This document shows positions 9,575 through 17,067 of a stretch of DNA of 64,000 nucleotides, piece after piece; position 1 is the first letter of the stretch; each line of letters begins with the position of its first letter. This DNA comes from Bradyrhizobium nitroreducens (GTDB lineage Bacteria > Pseudomonadota > Alphaproteobacteria > Rhizobiales > Xanthobacteraceae). Below the pieces are notes generated by a model, which had not been told where the DNA came from, searched no databases, and was given only the letters and a program-made list of their open reading frames with translations. The stretch is from NCBI RefSeq assembly GCF_002776695.1, contig NZ_LFJC01000003.1:3327784-3391783 (forward strand), written 5' to 3'. Both the position numbers and the translations under genes were made by a program.

Positions 9575-11299
9575 ATGCAAAGCACCAGACAAAACGCAGG
9601 TAAGCGAGGCGCTGAGCCAACCAACTTCCGGCAACGGCACCCCGACGCTTTGATGAGGCCCAAAGGGCCATTCCCAAGGAGGCCGGGAATTGTCGTTGTC
9701 CGCACGCCGCTGGCACTTCTCTTTGTGTCCCTGAGCATCATCGCGGCAGTATGGTGGTGGCTTGGCAGGCCAGGTGAGTTCGCGCGGGCCCCAATAGACC
9801 CGAACGACAAAGTGCCGTGCATATCTTATGCACCCTTCCGCAGCCATCAGACCTCGCTTTCGTCGTCAACGCGTGTTTCGGCAGAACAGATTGCGGAGGA
9901 TCTGGCAGAACTCGCCAAGATGTCGGACTGCATCCGCACGTACGCGACGGATCTTGGTCTGGATCAAATCCCAGAACTTGCCGCCAAGGCGGGTCTGAAA
10001 GTTGTTCAGGGAATCTTTCTCGACCGTGATCGGACGAAGAACGCAGCCCAGATCGCCGCGGGCGTACGGCTCGCCAACGAGCATCCGGGAACGGTCATTG
10101 CCCTCGTGGTCGGCAATGAAGTGCTGTTGCGCAAGGAGATGGCGCCTTCCGAGCTTGCCGCTGCGATCCGCACGGTCAAGGCACAGGTTGACGTCCCGGT
10201 GACCTATGCGGACGTCTGGGAATTTTGGCTCAGCAATCGCGAGCTCGGTGATGTTGTCGACTTCGTGACGATCCATGTTCTGCCCTATTGGGAGAACGTT
10301 CCGATTGCAGCCGAGCTCGCCGCCGCTCATGCCGACCGGATTCGCCGGCGGGTTGCAGCGGAGTTTCCGGGCAAGGACGTCCTGATCGGAGAAATAGGCT
10401 GGCCGAGCGAGGGGCGAATGCGGGAGTCCGCGCTGCCATCGCCGGTCAACCAGGCCCGTGTCGTTTCGGACATTCTCGACCTTGCCCGCCGCGAAAACTT
10501 CCGCGTGAACCTGTTCGAGGCTTATGATGAATCCTGGAAGCGCGAGCTTGAGGGGACCGTCGGCGGATCCTGGGGACTGTTTGATTCCGAACGGCGTGCG
10601 CTGAAATATCCGCCAGGCGTACCCATCGGCAACTTCCCGTGGTGGAGGCTGCAGATGATCTGCGGAATGGCGTTGGCCTTGCTTGTCTTCGGCGCGGCCT
10701 GGTGGGGCTATGGGCGCAAACCGGTTGAGCGCTGCCTGGCCTCCTGGATCGCCGTGGGAGCATCGGCAACGACCGCGGGAAGTCTGTTGGGCGTGGCCGG
10801 TCAAAGAGCGTTCTACGAGAGCGTCGGCGCGGGCGGTTGGGTGTTGTCGGGTGTGTTTCTATTGGCAGCAAGCGTTTCGCCAGTGCTTGGTGCCGGCTCC
10901 CTCATGGCGGGACGGACACTGCCCAGTTCTCTGCAATTGTTGGGTCCGAGGCGCGTCCGAACGTCGTCGGCGTTGGCGGCGGCGCTGGGACTGGCCTTGA
11001 TGGTCATTGCGGTGGTTGGCACGGAGACAGCAATCGCCCTGGTGTTTGACCCTCGCAACATCGAGTTTCCGTTTGCGTCCCTGACCATGGCGACGATACC
11101 GTTTGCGGCCATTGCGCTGCTCAATCCTTCCAGGAGTGGAAGCCGGCCTCTCGCGGAATCGATGTTTGCCGGCATTTTCGCCGTGGCGGCGGTCTACGTC
11201 GCGTTCAACGAGGGACCTGCCAACTGGCAATCGCTCTGGACCTGCGGCGCGTACATGCTGCTTGCTATGACGCTGTGGCAGGTTCGTCTTCCGGACTGA
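9575..11299 (+). CDS. membrane-bound GH17-like glucan hydrolase or transglycosylase
   Basis: 574 residues. An N-terminal membrane anchor (LALLFVSLSIIAAVWWWLG) is followed by a GH17-like barrel with YAPFR at the start, VVGNEVLLR (acid/base glutamate) and IGEIGWPSEG (nucleophile). At least five C-terminal hydrophobic segments follow, about residues 350-570. In Bradyrhizobium such proteins act on beta-1,3-glucans in the periplasm and are linked to cyclic beta-glucans. An internal ATG at 9653 is an equally plausible start; neither has a strong ribosome site. No FixK-type box was found in the 190 bp before it, so it may be read from the box at 8489. Confidence 0.82.
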   Translation: MQSTRQNAGKRGAEPTNFRQRHPDALMRPKGPFPRRPGIVVVRTPLALLFVSLSIIAAVWWWLGRPGEFARAPIDPNDKVPCISYAPFRSHQTSLSSSTRVSAEQIAEDLAELAKMSDCIRTYATDLGLDQIPELAAKAGLKVVQGIFLDRDRTKNAAQIAAGVRLANEHPGTVIALVVGNEVLLRKEMAPSELAAAIRTVKAQVDVPVTYADVWEFWLSNRELGDVVDFVTIHVLPYWENVPIAAELAAAHADRIRRRVAAEFPGKDVLIGEIGWPSEGRMRESALPSPVNQARVVSDILDLARRENFRVNLFEAYDESWKRELEGTVGGSWGLFDSERRALKYPPGVPIGNFPWWRLQMICGMALALLVFGAAWWGYGRKPVERCLASWIAVGASATTAGSLLGVAGQRAFYESVGAGGWVLSGVFLLAASVSPVLGAGSLMAGRTLPSSLQLLGPRRVRTSSALAAALGLALMVIAVVGTETAIALVFDPRNIEFPFASLTMATIPFAAIALLNPSRSGSRPLAESMFAGIFAVAAVYVAFNEGPANWQSLWTCGAYMLLAMTLWQVRLPD

Positions 11300-11320
11300 A
11301 TGAGCGTCTGGCAGGGGTCT

Positions 11321-11346
11321 GCCCGCCGAAACGTTGCCGGGCGGGC
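11321..11346. terminator. possible bidirectional terminator hairpin
   Basis: GCCCGCC, a 12-base loop and GGCGGGC lie between the convergent GH17-like and prs-like genes. No T-run follows, so the call rests on stem strength and position. Confidence 0.4.
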
Positions 11347-11369
11347 CGAATGCGCATCGGCTGTAACGA

Positions 11370-12290
11370 TTACGCCAGGCTGCTGTCCGTCGGCACGCCG
11401 GCCACCTCTTGACGAAGTGCGTCGGCGAGAAGAGGAGTCAGGCTGATGGCATTCGTGGGATGCTGCACACTGTCGGTGGATCGAATGGAGCGGATGCCCA
11501 CGCCCCCGAATTCCACCACAAGCGGCGGAGGAAAGAGGGCGTGGACGACGATGACGTCGATGGAAGAAACGCCTGACGTCATGAGAGCCTGCGCGCAGGC
11601 GGTGAGCGTTCCGCCGGAAGACACGATGTCATCGATGAACAGAGCCCGGCGGCCGGAGAGCATCCTCGGCTCCGGAAACGCGATCTGCACATTCTGATCA
11701 CCTAGACGCACCTTTTGTGCGACGTCGTAGGGAAGCTTGAAATGGCCGGCAATGTCGGCCACCCGGGCGCGCGACTCTTCATCCGGTCCAACTATGACCG
11801 TGTCGGGAGAGATTGTTTCGGCGCGAAGCAGGGCCTCGATCGCGGGAGCTGCCGAGAGATTGTCGGCTTCGGCGCCAGGGAAGACGTGGGCCAGGCTGTT
11901 CCTGCGATGGAGATGGGCATCGAATGTTATCACCCGATCGAAATTGTTCGCCAGAAGACTCCCGATCGCATGCTGACTGATGGCTTCGCCTGGACGGAAT
12001 GCAGCGTCCTGGCGCATGTAGCCCAGATAGGGCGCCACGAGTACGAGCCGGCTGGCGCCATTGCGGCGCAACGCTTCCGCGGCGAGGAGCAGGGCAATCA
12101 GCTTTTCGTTGGGCTGATTGAGAGAGCAGCAGACAATCGTGGTTGCTGCGGTCGGACCCACGGTCGTGCGGATCTCTCCATCGGGAAATCGGTGTAGATC
12201 GATCGCGTTGCCGGCGATCCCGAGTGCCTCTGCAAGCCGGGGTCCGAAATGAGCCGAAGTCGGCATCCACTGAACGGCACAGGAGTTCAT
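11370..12290 (-). CDS. ribose-phosphate pyrophosphokinase, divergent paralogue
   Basis: 306 residues of the PRPP synthetase fold. FPDGEIRTTV lies near residue 35, followed by LVAPYLGYMRQDAAFRPGEAIS (ATP and flexible-loop region), ITFDAHLH (metal-binding histidines), VGPDEES, and the PRPP loop FIDDIVSSGGTLTAC near residue 215. The last is changed from the usual VDD-x2-DTGGT. It is probably catalytic, but it is unlikely to be the housekeeping Prs given its divergence and location among stress genes. Such second copies occur in stress clusters of Rhizobiales. The start is ATG 12290; an imperfect FixK half-site upstream is not convincing. Confidence 0.85.
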   Translation of the reverse strand: MNSCAVQWMPTSAHFGPRLAEALGIAGNAIDLHRFPDGEIRTTVGPTAATTIVCCSLNQPNEKLIALLLAAEALRRNGASRLVLVAPYLGYMRQDAAFRPGEAISQHAIGSLLANNFDRVITFDAHLHRRNSLAHVFPGAEADNLSAAPAIEALLRAETISPDTVIVGPDEESRARVADIAGHFKLPYDVAQKVRLGDQNVQIAFPEPRMLSGRRALFIDDIVSSGGTLTACAQALMTSGVSSIDVIVVHALFPPPLVVEFGGVGIRSIRSTDSVQHPTNAISLTPLLADALRQEVAGVPTDSSLA

Positions 12291-12480
12291 GCTTTCGCTC
12301 CAGCTTGTGTATCGATCCCATAGTCTAAGTCCAGCTGCGTCATGCCGATAACGAGGTCAAAGTCGTCATCCGAAAGCGCGAATCCGGCAGAGCGGCTCCC
12401 TCCGCTGGACAAGGGCCACGTCGTTTTGAATATGGATGCGTTGCTTTGTTGGCGTTGGGGTACAGCACGGGCATTACATC

Positions 12481-13188
12481 TCAGCGAGGAGGGCGTGCTC
12501 CGAGAGTCTCCAGGTAGGCGACAATGGCTTCGATCTGGTACTCCGAAAGCCTCGGATTAGGCATGGTTTGATCAGGACCAAGGCGGCGATGGCTTGATGT
12601 CAAGAACAGTCGGAGCGCATCAGCGGAGAACGACGATCTGCTCACGATCTCCGGGAAGGCGGGCGCAGGCGGGCGGAGCGTCGGCGGCTCCTTTGCCGCA
12701 TCAGCGACAACGTGGCACGTTCCGCAATTCGAGTGGGCAAGGGCCCGTCCCTCCGTCACCTGATCGACGAACAGTTGATTGGGCACGGGCACCGTCAAGG
12801 GTATCTGGATTGCAATCGAAGCGTATCCGCTGCTCCTGTGGCAGCCGTTGCATTCATTGGTCAGGGCCGCGTACGACTTCATGAACGTGGCCACGTCCTT
12901 GGATTGTAGAGCCTGTCCGACGGCCTGAATCTGTTCCCTCGCGCGAATGGCTCGAGACGGATCGGATAACAGCCTGCCTGCGGCTTCGAGATTGCCGTCG
13001 ATCTGCCGAAGCTCGTAGCTTGCCAGGCTCCAATTGCTCAGCTTGCCGGCAAACCACAATTTCGCGTGCTGAAGCTGCAGTCGGGTCATGAGTTCGGACA
13101 ACGCAGGGGACGAATCGGCAGGCGCCCCGGCGCTGGAGGCCGAAAGTGTCGCCAGTATCGCGATCAACATGAGCATCCGCAAGGGCAT
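12481..13188 (-). CDS. two-heme c-type cytochrome
   Basis: 235 residues from ATG 13188, with a signal peptide (MPLRMLMLIAILATLSASSAGA). The first half has QLQHAKLWFAGKLSNWSLASYEL and a CNGCH heme site. The second half is a class I cytochrome c domain with CGTCH and a likely methionine ligand near DQTMPNPRLS. The first half is paralogous to the one-heme protein at 22320, so this gene looks like that protein fused to an extra cytochrome domain. Periplasmic electron transfer is the expected role. The frame is open back to 13608, but that part overlaps the divergent CBS gene and lacks protein character. Confidence 0.88.
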   Translation of the reverse strand: MPLRMLMLIAILATLSASSAGAPADSSPALSELMTRLQLQHAKLWFAGKLSNWSLASYELRQIDGNLEAAGRLLSDPSRAIRAREQIQAVGQALQSKDVATFMKSYAALTNECNGCHRSSGYASIAIQIPLTVPVPNQLFVDQVTEGRALAHSNCGTCHVVADAAKEPPTLRPPAPAFPEIVSRSSFSADALRLFLTSSHRRLGPDQTMPNPRLSEYQIEAIVAYLETLGARPPR

Positions 13189-13240
13189 GGACGAGGCTTC
13201 CGATATAATAATCAGAATGGCATCATGGTCCCTCCCGCTC

Positions 13241-13254
13241 TTGATCTCGATCAA
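13241..13254. promoter_or_regulatory. FixK/FNR-type box TTGATCTCGATCAA
   Basis: Perfect TTGAT-N4-ATCAA between divergent cytochrome (start 13188) and CBS-BON (start 13307) genes, centred about 60 bp from each start codon. This is a symmetrical bidirectional arrangement. Confidence 0.75.
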
Positions 13255-13306
13255 CACCTCATTCAACGTGGCAAATACGTCTTGAGCCTTTCCGGGAGCG
13301 GAAGAC

Positions 13307-14065
13307 ATGCGCGCGCAACAGATTATGTCCCGACGGGTGGTCACTGTAAGGCCCGAAGCGCCGATCGCCGATGCCATCAGGTCGATGCTCGCGCACCACA
13401 TCAGTGGTTTGCCGGTCGTCGACTCGAGCGGGAAGCTCGTCGGTATCTTGTGCGAAAGCGATTTTCTCAGACGCGCCGAAATCGGCACGGAGCATGAGCG
13501 CAACCGACTGCTCGCGGTCCTGCTTGGAGCCGATCGCAGCGCCGGCGAGTTCGTGAAGGAACACGGACGCAAGGTCGAGCAGGTGATGACCCCCCAGCCA
13601 GTCACCACGAGCGAGCAGGCGCCTCTGGAGGAGGTTGCCGACCTGATGGAGCGACGACGTCTGAATCACGTTCCGGTCATGCGTGGCGATCGCATCGTCG
13701 GCATCATCACCCGTTCTGATTTCGTGTCGGCAGTTGCTGGCCCGCTGGCGAACAAATCGGGCTATTCGGAGGACGACGAGCAGGTTCGGCGATCCGTTCT
13801 CGCCGCGTTGGCTGGGATGCCGTGGCAACCGGTCGGTCTGAACGTCGGCGTCAGGAACGGCACGGTCACGCTACGCGGCGTCGTCAAGGCTGGAAACGCA
13901 CATCGAGCGGTCATCGTAGCGTGCGAGAACGTTCCGAACGTTCGGTCGGTGGAAGACCGTCTTTGTATCCAACCTGCCCATCCCGATCCGGAGGACGACT
14001 ACGGCGGGGGCGATTTCGTTTCCTTGCAGACGGAGCCGTCTACGCTGGACGACGAGCCGCTCTAG
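13307..14065 (+). CDS. CBS-domain pair plus BON domain protein
   Basis: Second CBS-BON paralogue, 252 residues: CBS1 MRAQQIMSRRVVTVRPEAPI, CBS2 VEQVMTPQPVTTSEQAPL ... RRLNHVPVMRGDRIVGIITRSD, BON domain VRRSVLAALAGMPWQPVGLNVGVRNGTVTLRG. An acidic tail of about 30 residues (HPDPEDDYGGGD) is not found in the other two copies. The linker between the CBS motifs (EHERNRLLAVLLGADRSAGEFVKEHGRKVEQVM) closely matches the copy at 15194. Ribosome site GCGGAAG precedes ATG 13307. Confidence 0.87.
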   Translation: MRAQQIMSRRVVTVRPEAPIADAIRSMLAHHISGLPVVDSSGKLVGILCESDFLRRAEIGTEHERNRLLAVLLGADRSAGEFVKEHGRKVEQVMTPQPVTTSEQAPLEEVADLMERRRLNHVPVMRGDRIVGIITRSDFVSAVAGPLANKSGYSEDDEQVRRSVLAALAGMPWQPVGLNVGVRNGTVTLRGVVKAGNAHRAVIVACENVPNVRSVEDRLCIQPAHPDPEDDYGGGDFVSLQTEPSTLDDEPL

Positions 14066-14087
14066 CTCGTCCGCGGCAGCTTTCGAT

Positions 14088-14246
14088 CTATTCGTCCCTT
14101 GCCCGCCTCTTGCCGTCTGCCAGGTGACGATGTCCGGATTGAACCGTGCGCTTGGCCAATCTGCCGATGGACGAGGAAAAGAGCGTGATTTCGAGCACGC
14201 CGTAGAGCGCAAGCAAGATCAGCACCTTGATCACTTCATTGGTCAT
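14088..14246 (-). CDS. 52-residue single-pass membrane protein
   Basis: ATG 14246 follows a strong GGAGGGGAGG ribosome site. The product opens MTNEVIKVLILLALYGVLEI, one membrane helix, followed by a basic arginine- and lysine-rich tail (GRLAKRTVQSGHRHLADGKRR). It is downstream of the small membrane gene at 14270 on the same strand with a 23-bp gap, so the two probably form a unit. No family recognised. Confidence 0.55.
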   Translation of the reverse strand: MTNEVIKVLILLALYGVLEITLFSSSIGRLAKRTVQSGHRHLADGKRRARDE

Positions 14247-14269
14247 TTCGATATCCTCCCCTCCTTCAT

Positions 14270-14503
14270 CTAGATCGGATGCTTCTCAACACGGGCCATT
14301 TCGGTGACAGCAGAGACTGGATGGGCCTTGTAGACGGCCCGGGCCGCCTTCACCGGTATATTGGTTTCCGGCTGGATCATGCGGACGGTCAGTGCTGCCG
14401 CCATGATGGTAATGCCGGTGAGCAACGCGGAGATCACCACCTTGAGGTGGGTTGCCTTGTCGGCGCTATGGATCGAGTGGTTCATTGCAAGCACCATAGT
14501 CAT
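14270..14503 (-). CDS. small membrane protein, function unknown
   Basis: 77 residues (71 if the ATG at 14485 is used; neither start has a good ribosome site). One hydrophobic segment, VVISALLTGITIMAAALTV, at residues 22-40, then a basic lysine- and alanine-rich tail (VKAARAVYKAHP). Similar short single-pass proteins are common in Bradyrhizobium stress regions, but I cannot name the family. It lies upstream of the 52-residue membrane gene at 14088. Confidence 0.55.
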   Translation of the reverse strand: MTMVLAMNHSIHSADKATHLKVVISALLTGITIMAAALTVRMIQPETNIPVKAARAVYKAHPVSAVTEMARVEKHPI

Positions 14504-14655
14504 CGAGCAGCTGCGGGCCGGCGAATTCTCTGTAGAGCATCAGGCGGGCGGCCGAAATTCGGGCCCTTCACCTAAGGAACTAACCTTAGGTTAAGGCTGA
14601 GGGGGCGATCCGCCGCGATACGGCATTTCAACGATCGATGAGAGGTGAGGCGAGT

Positions 14656-14669
14656 TTGAGAATCGTCAA
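14656..14669 (+). promoter_or_regulatory. FixK/FNR-type box TTGAGAATCGTCAA
   Basis: TTGA-N6-TCAA just upstream of the htrA-like remnant, and 160 bp upstream of the minus-strand gene at 14503. It may be the surviving control site of the decayed gene. Confidence 0.45.
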
Positions 14670-14701
14670 ACCCAATTCGCGCGCGATGGTTAGGCTGGAC
14701 C

Positions 14702-15172
14702 GGCGTCAATCGGATCGCCGGAGGCTGTGCTATCCGGATCCCCCTACGCCTCGAGAGTGGCAAGGGCGTGATTGTCGACGCCAAGGCAGGCCTGATCGTG
14801 GCCGCAAATCATCTCGTCGCAGACGCGACCGTCGTGAAGGCGCTGCTCCTCGACGGCCGTACGCTGGAGGCCACCGTACTGGTGCGAGCCGGGCTCGGAG
14901 GCGCATTAATGAACTTGCATGGAAGGATGATCGGCGTAGTCGTCGCAAGAAGGAGCGGCTTTGCCTTTGCGGTGCCGGGTCGAAGCAGTCCGCAGGCTTC
15001 TTATGGCCGCGCAGCAAGAGCGCGGGGAGGATATCTCCTGACGCGACGAACGCCCTTACAGACCTCGGGAATGGATCGCTGCCCTCAAACGTTGGCAAAA
15101 ACCCTCAAGACAGAGTTTGACGGTTTTCGAGTCTGCAAGCGATCTTCCCGCTTGCTCGTGCTCGCGGCATGA
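14702..15172 (+). pseudogene. htrA/degP-like protease remnant with internal deletion
   Basis: The frame reads LESGKGVIVDAKAGLIVAAN, then HLVADATVVKALLLDGRTLEA, matching the histidine-containing start of an HtrA protease domain. It then jumps directly to GGALMNLHGRMIGVVV ... SGFAFAVP, which follows the catalytic serine in intact proteins. The roughly 100 residues with the aspartate, and the GNS preceding GG, are missing. The rest of the frame to 15172 has no PDZ character. Catalysis is impossible. No credible start codon with ribosome site was found. Compare the intact protease at 4948. Confidence 0.6.
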
Positions 15173-15193
15173 TGGCTGCCGATCCGCGCGAAT

Positions 15194-15916
15194 TCAGCCC
15201 GCGGCTTTCAGGTCTTCCGGCGATTCCACGGAGTACCCGGAATACGTGTCAACGAAGCTGAGGTGGTCGTGAACTTCCTTAACTCCGTTGGTGTTTTCGG
15301 CCGCGACCGTGGCCGCCCGTCGAGCCTCATCCGTCGTGATGAGACCGTACAGATGGACGACGCCTTGACGGCAGGTCACCTTGAACCCGATGGGACGCCA
15401 GTCGGTGGCCTCGACAGCCCTTGTGATGCGTTCGCGGATGTGATCGTCGTCGGCGGTCGGATCCGGAATTTCGTGAGCAAGGCTCGCCATGGCTTGCAGG
15501 AGATTGCTTCTCGTCACGATTCCGACCACACCCTTGCCGCGCATCACGGGAACTCGCTTGATGTCGTGCTTTTCCATCAGTGCGACGATATCCGCCAGGG
15601 ACGTCTCCTCCTGGACCGTGATGACCTTCCGGGTCATGACGTCCTCGACTTTTCGGCCGCGCTCGTGAATGAACTCCGCGGCCGATCGCGTGGGCCCCAT
15701 GAAGAATGTCAACCAGGCCGCGTGGTGACGCCCGGTTCCGATCTCGCTGCGGCGGATGAAATCGCTTTCCGAGACGACGCCGACGAGATTGCCGGCATCG
15801 TCGATGACCGGCAGGCCGCTGATGTGCATCCGCAGCATGATCTTCGCGGCATCCTCGATTGTCGTGTGCGGCGTGACGGCGACGACGTCTCTCGTCATGA
15901 CATGAATGGCATGCAT
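15194..15916 (-). CDS. CBS-domain pair plus BON domain protein
   Basis: Third CBS-BON paralogue, 240 residues: CBS1 MHAIHVMTRDVVAVTPHTTI, CBS2 VEDVMTRKVITVQEETSL ... HDIKRVPVMRGKGVVGIVTRSNL, BON IRERITRAVEATDWRPIGFKVTCRQGVVHLYG. It lies 88 bp downstream of hsp20 on the same strand. It may be read from the hsp20 promoter, since no box was found in the gap; a strong hairpin there (15967-15991) lacks a T-run. Confidence 0.87.
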   Translation of the reverse strand: MHAIHVMTRDVVAVTPHTTIEDAAKIMLRMHISGLPVIDDAGNLVGVVSESDFIRRSEIGTGRHHAAWLTFFMGPTRSAAEFIHERGRKVEDVMTRKVITVQEETSLADIVALMEKHDIKRVPVMRGKGVVGIVTRSNLLQAMASLAHEIPDPTADDDHIRERITRAVEATDWRPIGFKVTCRQGVVHLYGLITTDEARRAATVAAENTNGVKEVHDHLSFVDTYSGYSVESPEDLKAAG

Positions 15917-16004
15917 TTGACTGTTCTCGGAAGGTTGAGGATGCGATAAGGCGCCTGCATCGGCGCGAGGCGGCGGTTACAGCCGCCTCGTGCCGGTGAG
16001 GTCA

Positions 16005-16526
16005 TCAGGCGGCCTTCACATTGATGGTCTTGGCCGGCTTCTGGGCTTCCTCGGTCTTTGGCAAGACGACCTTGAGCACGCCGTTCTTGAAGGTCGCTTC
16101 GATCTTGTCGGCGTTGACGCCGTCCGGCAGGGTGAAGTACCGCTCGAAAGAGCCATAGCGGCGCTCGGAGACGTAGTAGTCCTTCTTCGTCTCTTCGGTC
16201 TCCTCGCGCTTCTCGCCCTTGATCGTCAGGCCGCCATTGATGAGCTTGACGTCGATGTTCTTCTCGTCGAGGCCAGGAAGCTCTGCGGTGATCTCGTAGG
16301 CTTTGTCGCCTTCGACGACGTCAACGGCCGGCGCTGCAATCGACTTTGAAAAATCGCGTTCGAGCCGAGCGAGCGATTGGAACGGCCGATTCCAGAAACC
16401 ATTGCCAAAATCGTCGAAGATCTGGTCGATTTCATTCTTCAACGCCTGGAATGGCCGCCAAGGCTCACCGGCGGGAGCGGGCGTGGTCGTGGATTTCGTG
16501 ACAGGAAGCTTCGTCTCGGTTGCCAT
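16005..16526 (-). CDS. Hsp20 small heat shock protein
   Basis: 173 residues. The alpha-crystallin domain runs from about 60 to 165 (VDVVEGDKAYEITAELPGLD ... INGGLTIKGEKREE ... YGSFERYFTLPDGVNADKIEATFKNGVLKVVLPK). ATP-independent holdase that binds unfolding proteins. ATG 16526 has AGGAGAG at good spacing; the frame is open to 16610 but that covers the FixK-type box. The C-terminal IxI-like motif is weak (TINVKAA). Probably heads an operon with the CBS-BON gene at 15194. Confidence 0.93.
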   Translation of the reverse strand: MATETKLPVTKSTTTPAPAGEPWRPFQALKNEIDQIFDDFGNGFWNRPFQSLARLERDFSKSIAAPAVDVVEGDKAYEITAELPGLDEKNIDVKLINGGLTIKGEKREETEETKKDYYVSERRYGSFERYFTLPDGVNADKIEATFKNGVLKVVLPKTEEAQKPAKTINVKAA

Positions 16527-16596
16527 GATCATCTCTCCTTCGAGGCTTGACCATCTCGGTCGCGCAGGAGGGTAGCCAAGGGTATGGAAGGGAGAT

Positions 16597-16610
16597 TTGA
16601 CATCGCTCAA
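16597..16610 (-). promoter_or_regulatory. FixK/FNR-type box TTGACATCGCTCAA
   Basis: TTGA-N6-TCAA centred 77 bp upstream of the hsp20 start at 16526. The 240 bp between hsp20 and chaB contain no other clear element. Confidence 0.55.
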
Positions 16611-16768
16611 GCCCGTATTGAATGGCGAGCATTTCTTGGTACTCGTCGCACAATTGTGAGCGAGGGGATTTCCAAGTGCGCTCGAGGTAACTTGCTAAGC
16701 AACTCGAGCCGGACACCTGTGCCGAAGTTGAATCTGTCAGAGAGCCAGACGTTATGTCGGCTCCGACG

Positions 16769-16975
16769 CTATTTCCGTACCCATTTGTCAGCAGCCTTGA
16801 CGTACAGGCGCTTCACTGCAGCCCAAGCTGTCCGGTGCGCTATCTCTTCCTGGCGAATATCGCCGGCGTGGGCGGCGAACGAGTGATTGAAAGCTTCCCG
16901 GTAGATGTCCATGGCATGCGACGGCAAGTGATGTCGCACTGGCGGAGGAAGATCGTCGTTCGATCGATAAGGCAT
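16769..16975 (-). CDS. chaB: ChaB family protein
   Basis: 68 residues matching ChaB along its length: MPYRSNDDLPPPVRHHLPSH, then DIYREAFNHSF, EEIAHRTAWAAVKRLYVK and a final KWVRK. ChaB was named as a regulator of the ChaA cation antiporter in E. coli, but its mechanism is poorly known and no chaA lies nearby. The start is ATG 16975. It lies downstream of groEL on the same strand, 92 bp after its stop, in a cluster of stress genes. Confidence 0.88.
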   Translation of the reverse strand: MPYRSNDDLPPPVRHHLPSHAMDIYREAFNHSFAAHAGDIRQEEIAHRTAWAAVKRLYVKAADKWVRK

Positions 16976-17067
16976 CTTGACCCGCTCTGAGGAACCATCG
17001 TCAGGCCCGGTCTTGAGCCAGGGGTGGGTTCAAACGCTCCAAATCAAGTCGCGGGGAGGTGACAGCG

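Noticed and set aside
12291..12400. FixK-type site before the prs-like gene
   Set aside because: Only one half-site (GGTCAA / TTGACC) with a poor partner; not counted.
15967..15991. Hairpin after hsp20 as a terminator
   Set aside because: Strong GC stem but no T-run; the CBS-BON gene 88 bp on may be cotranscribed, so termination is not claimed.
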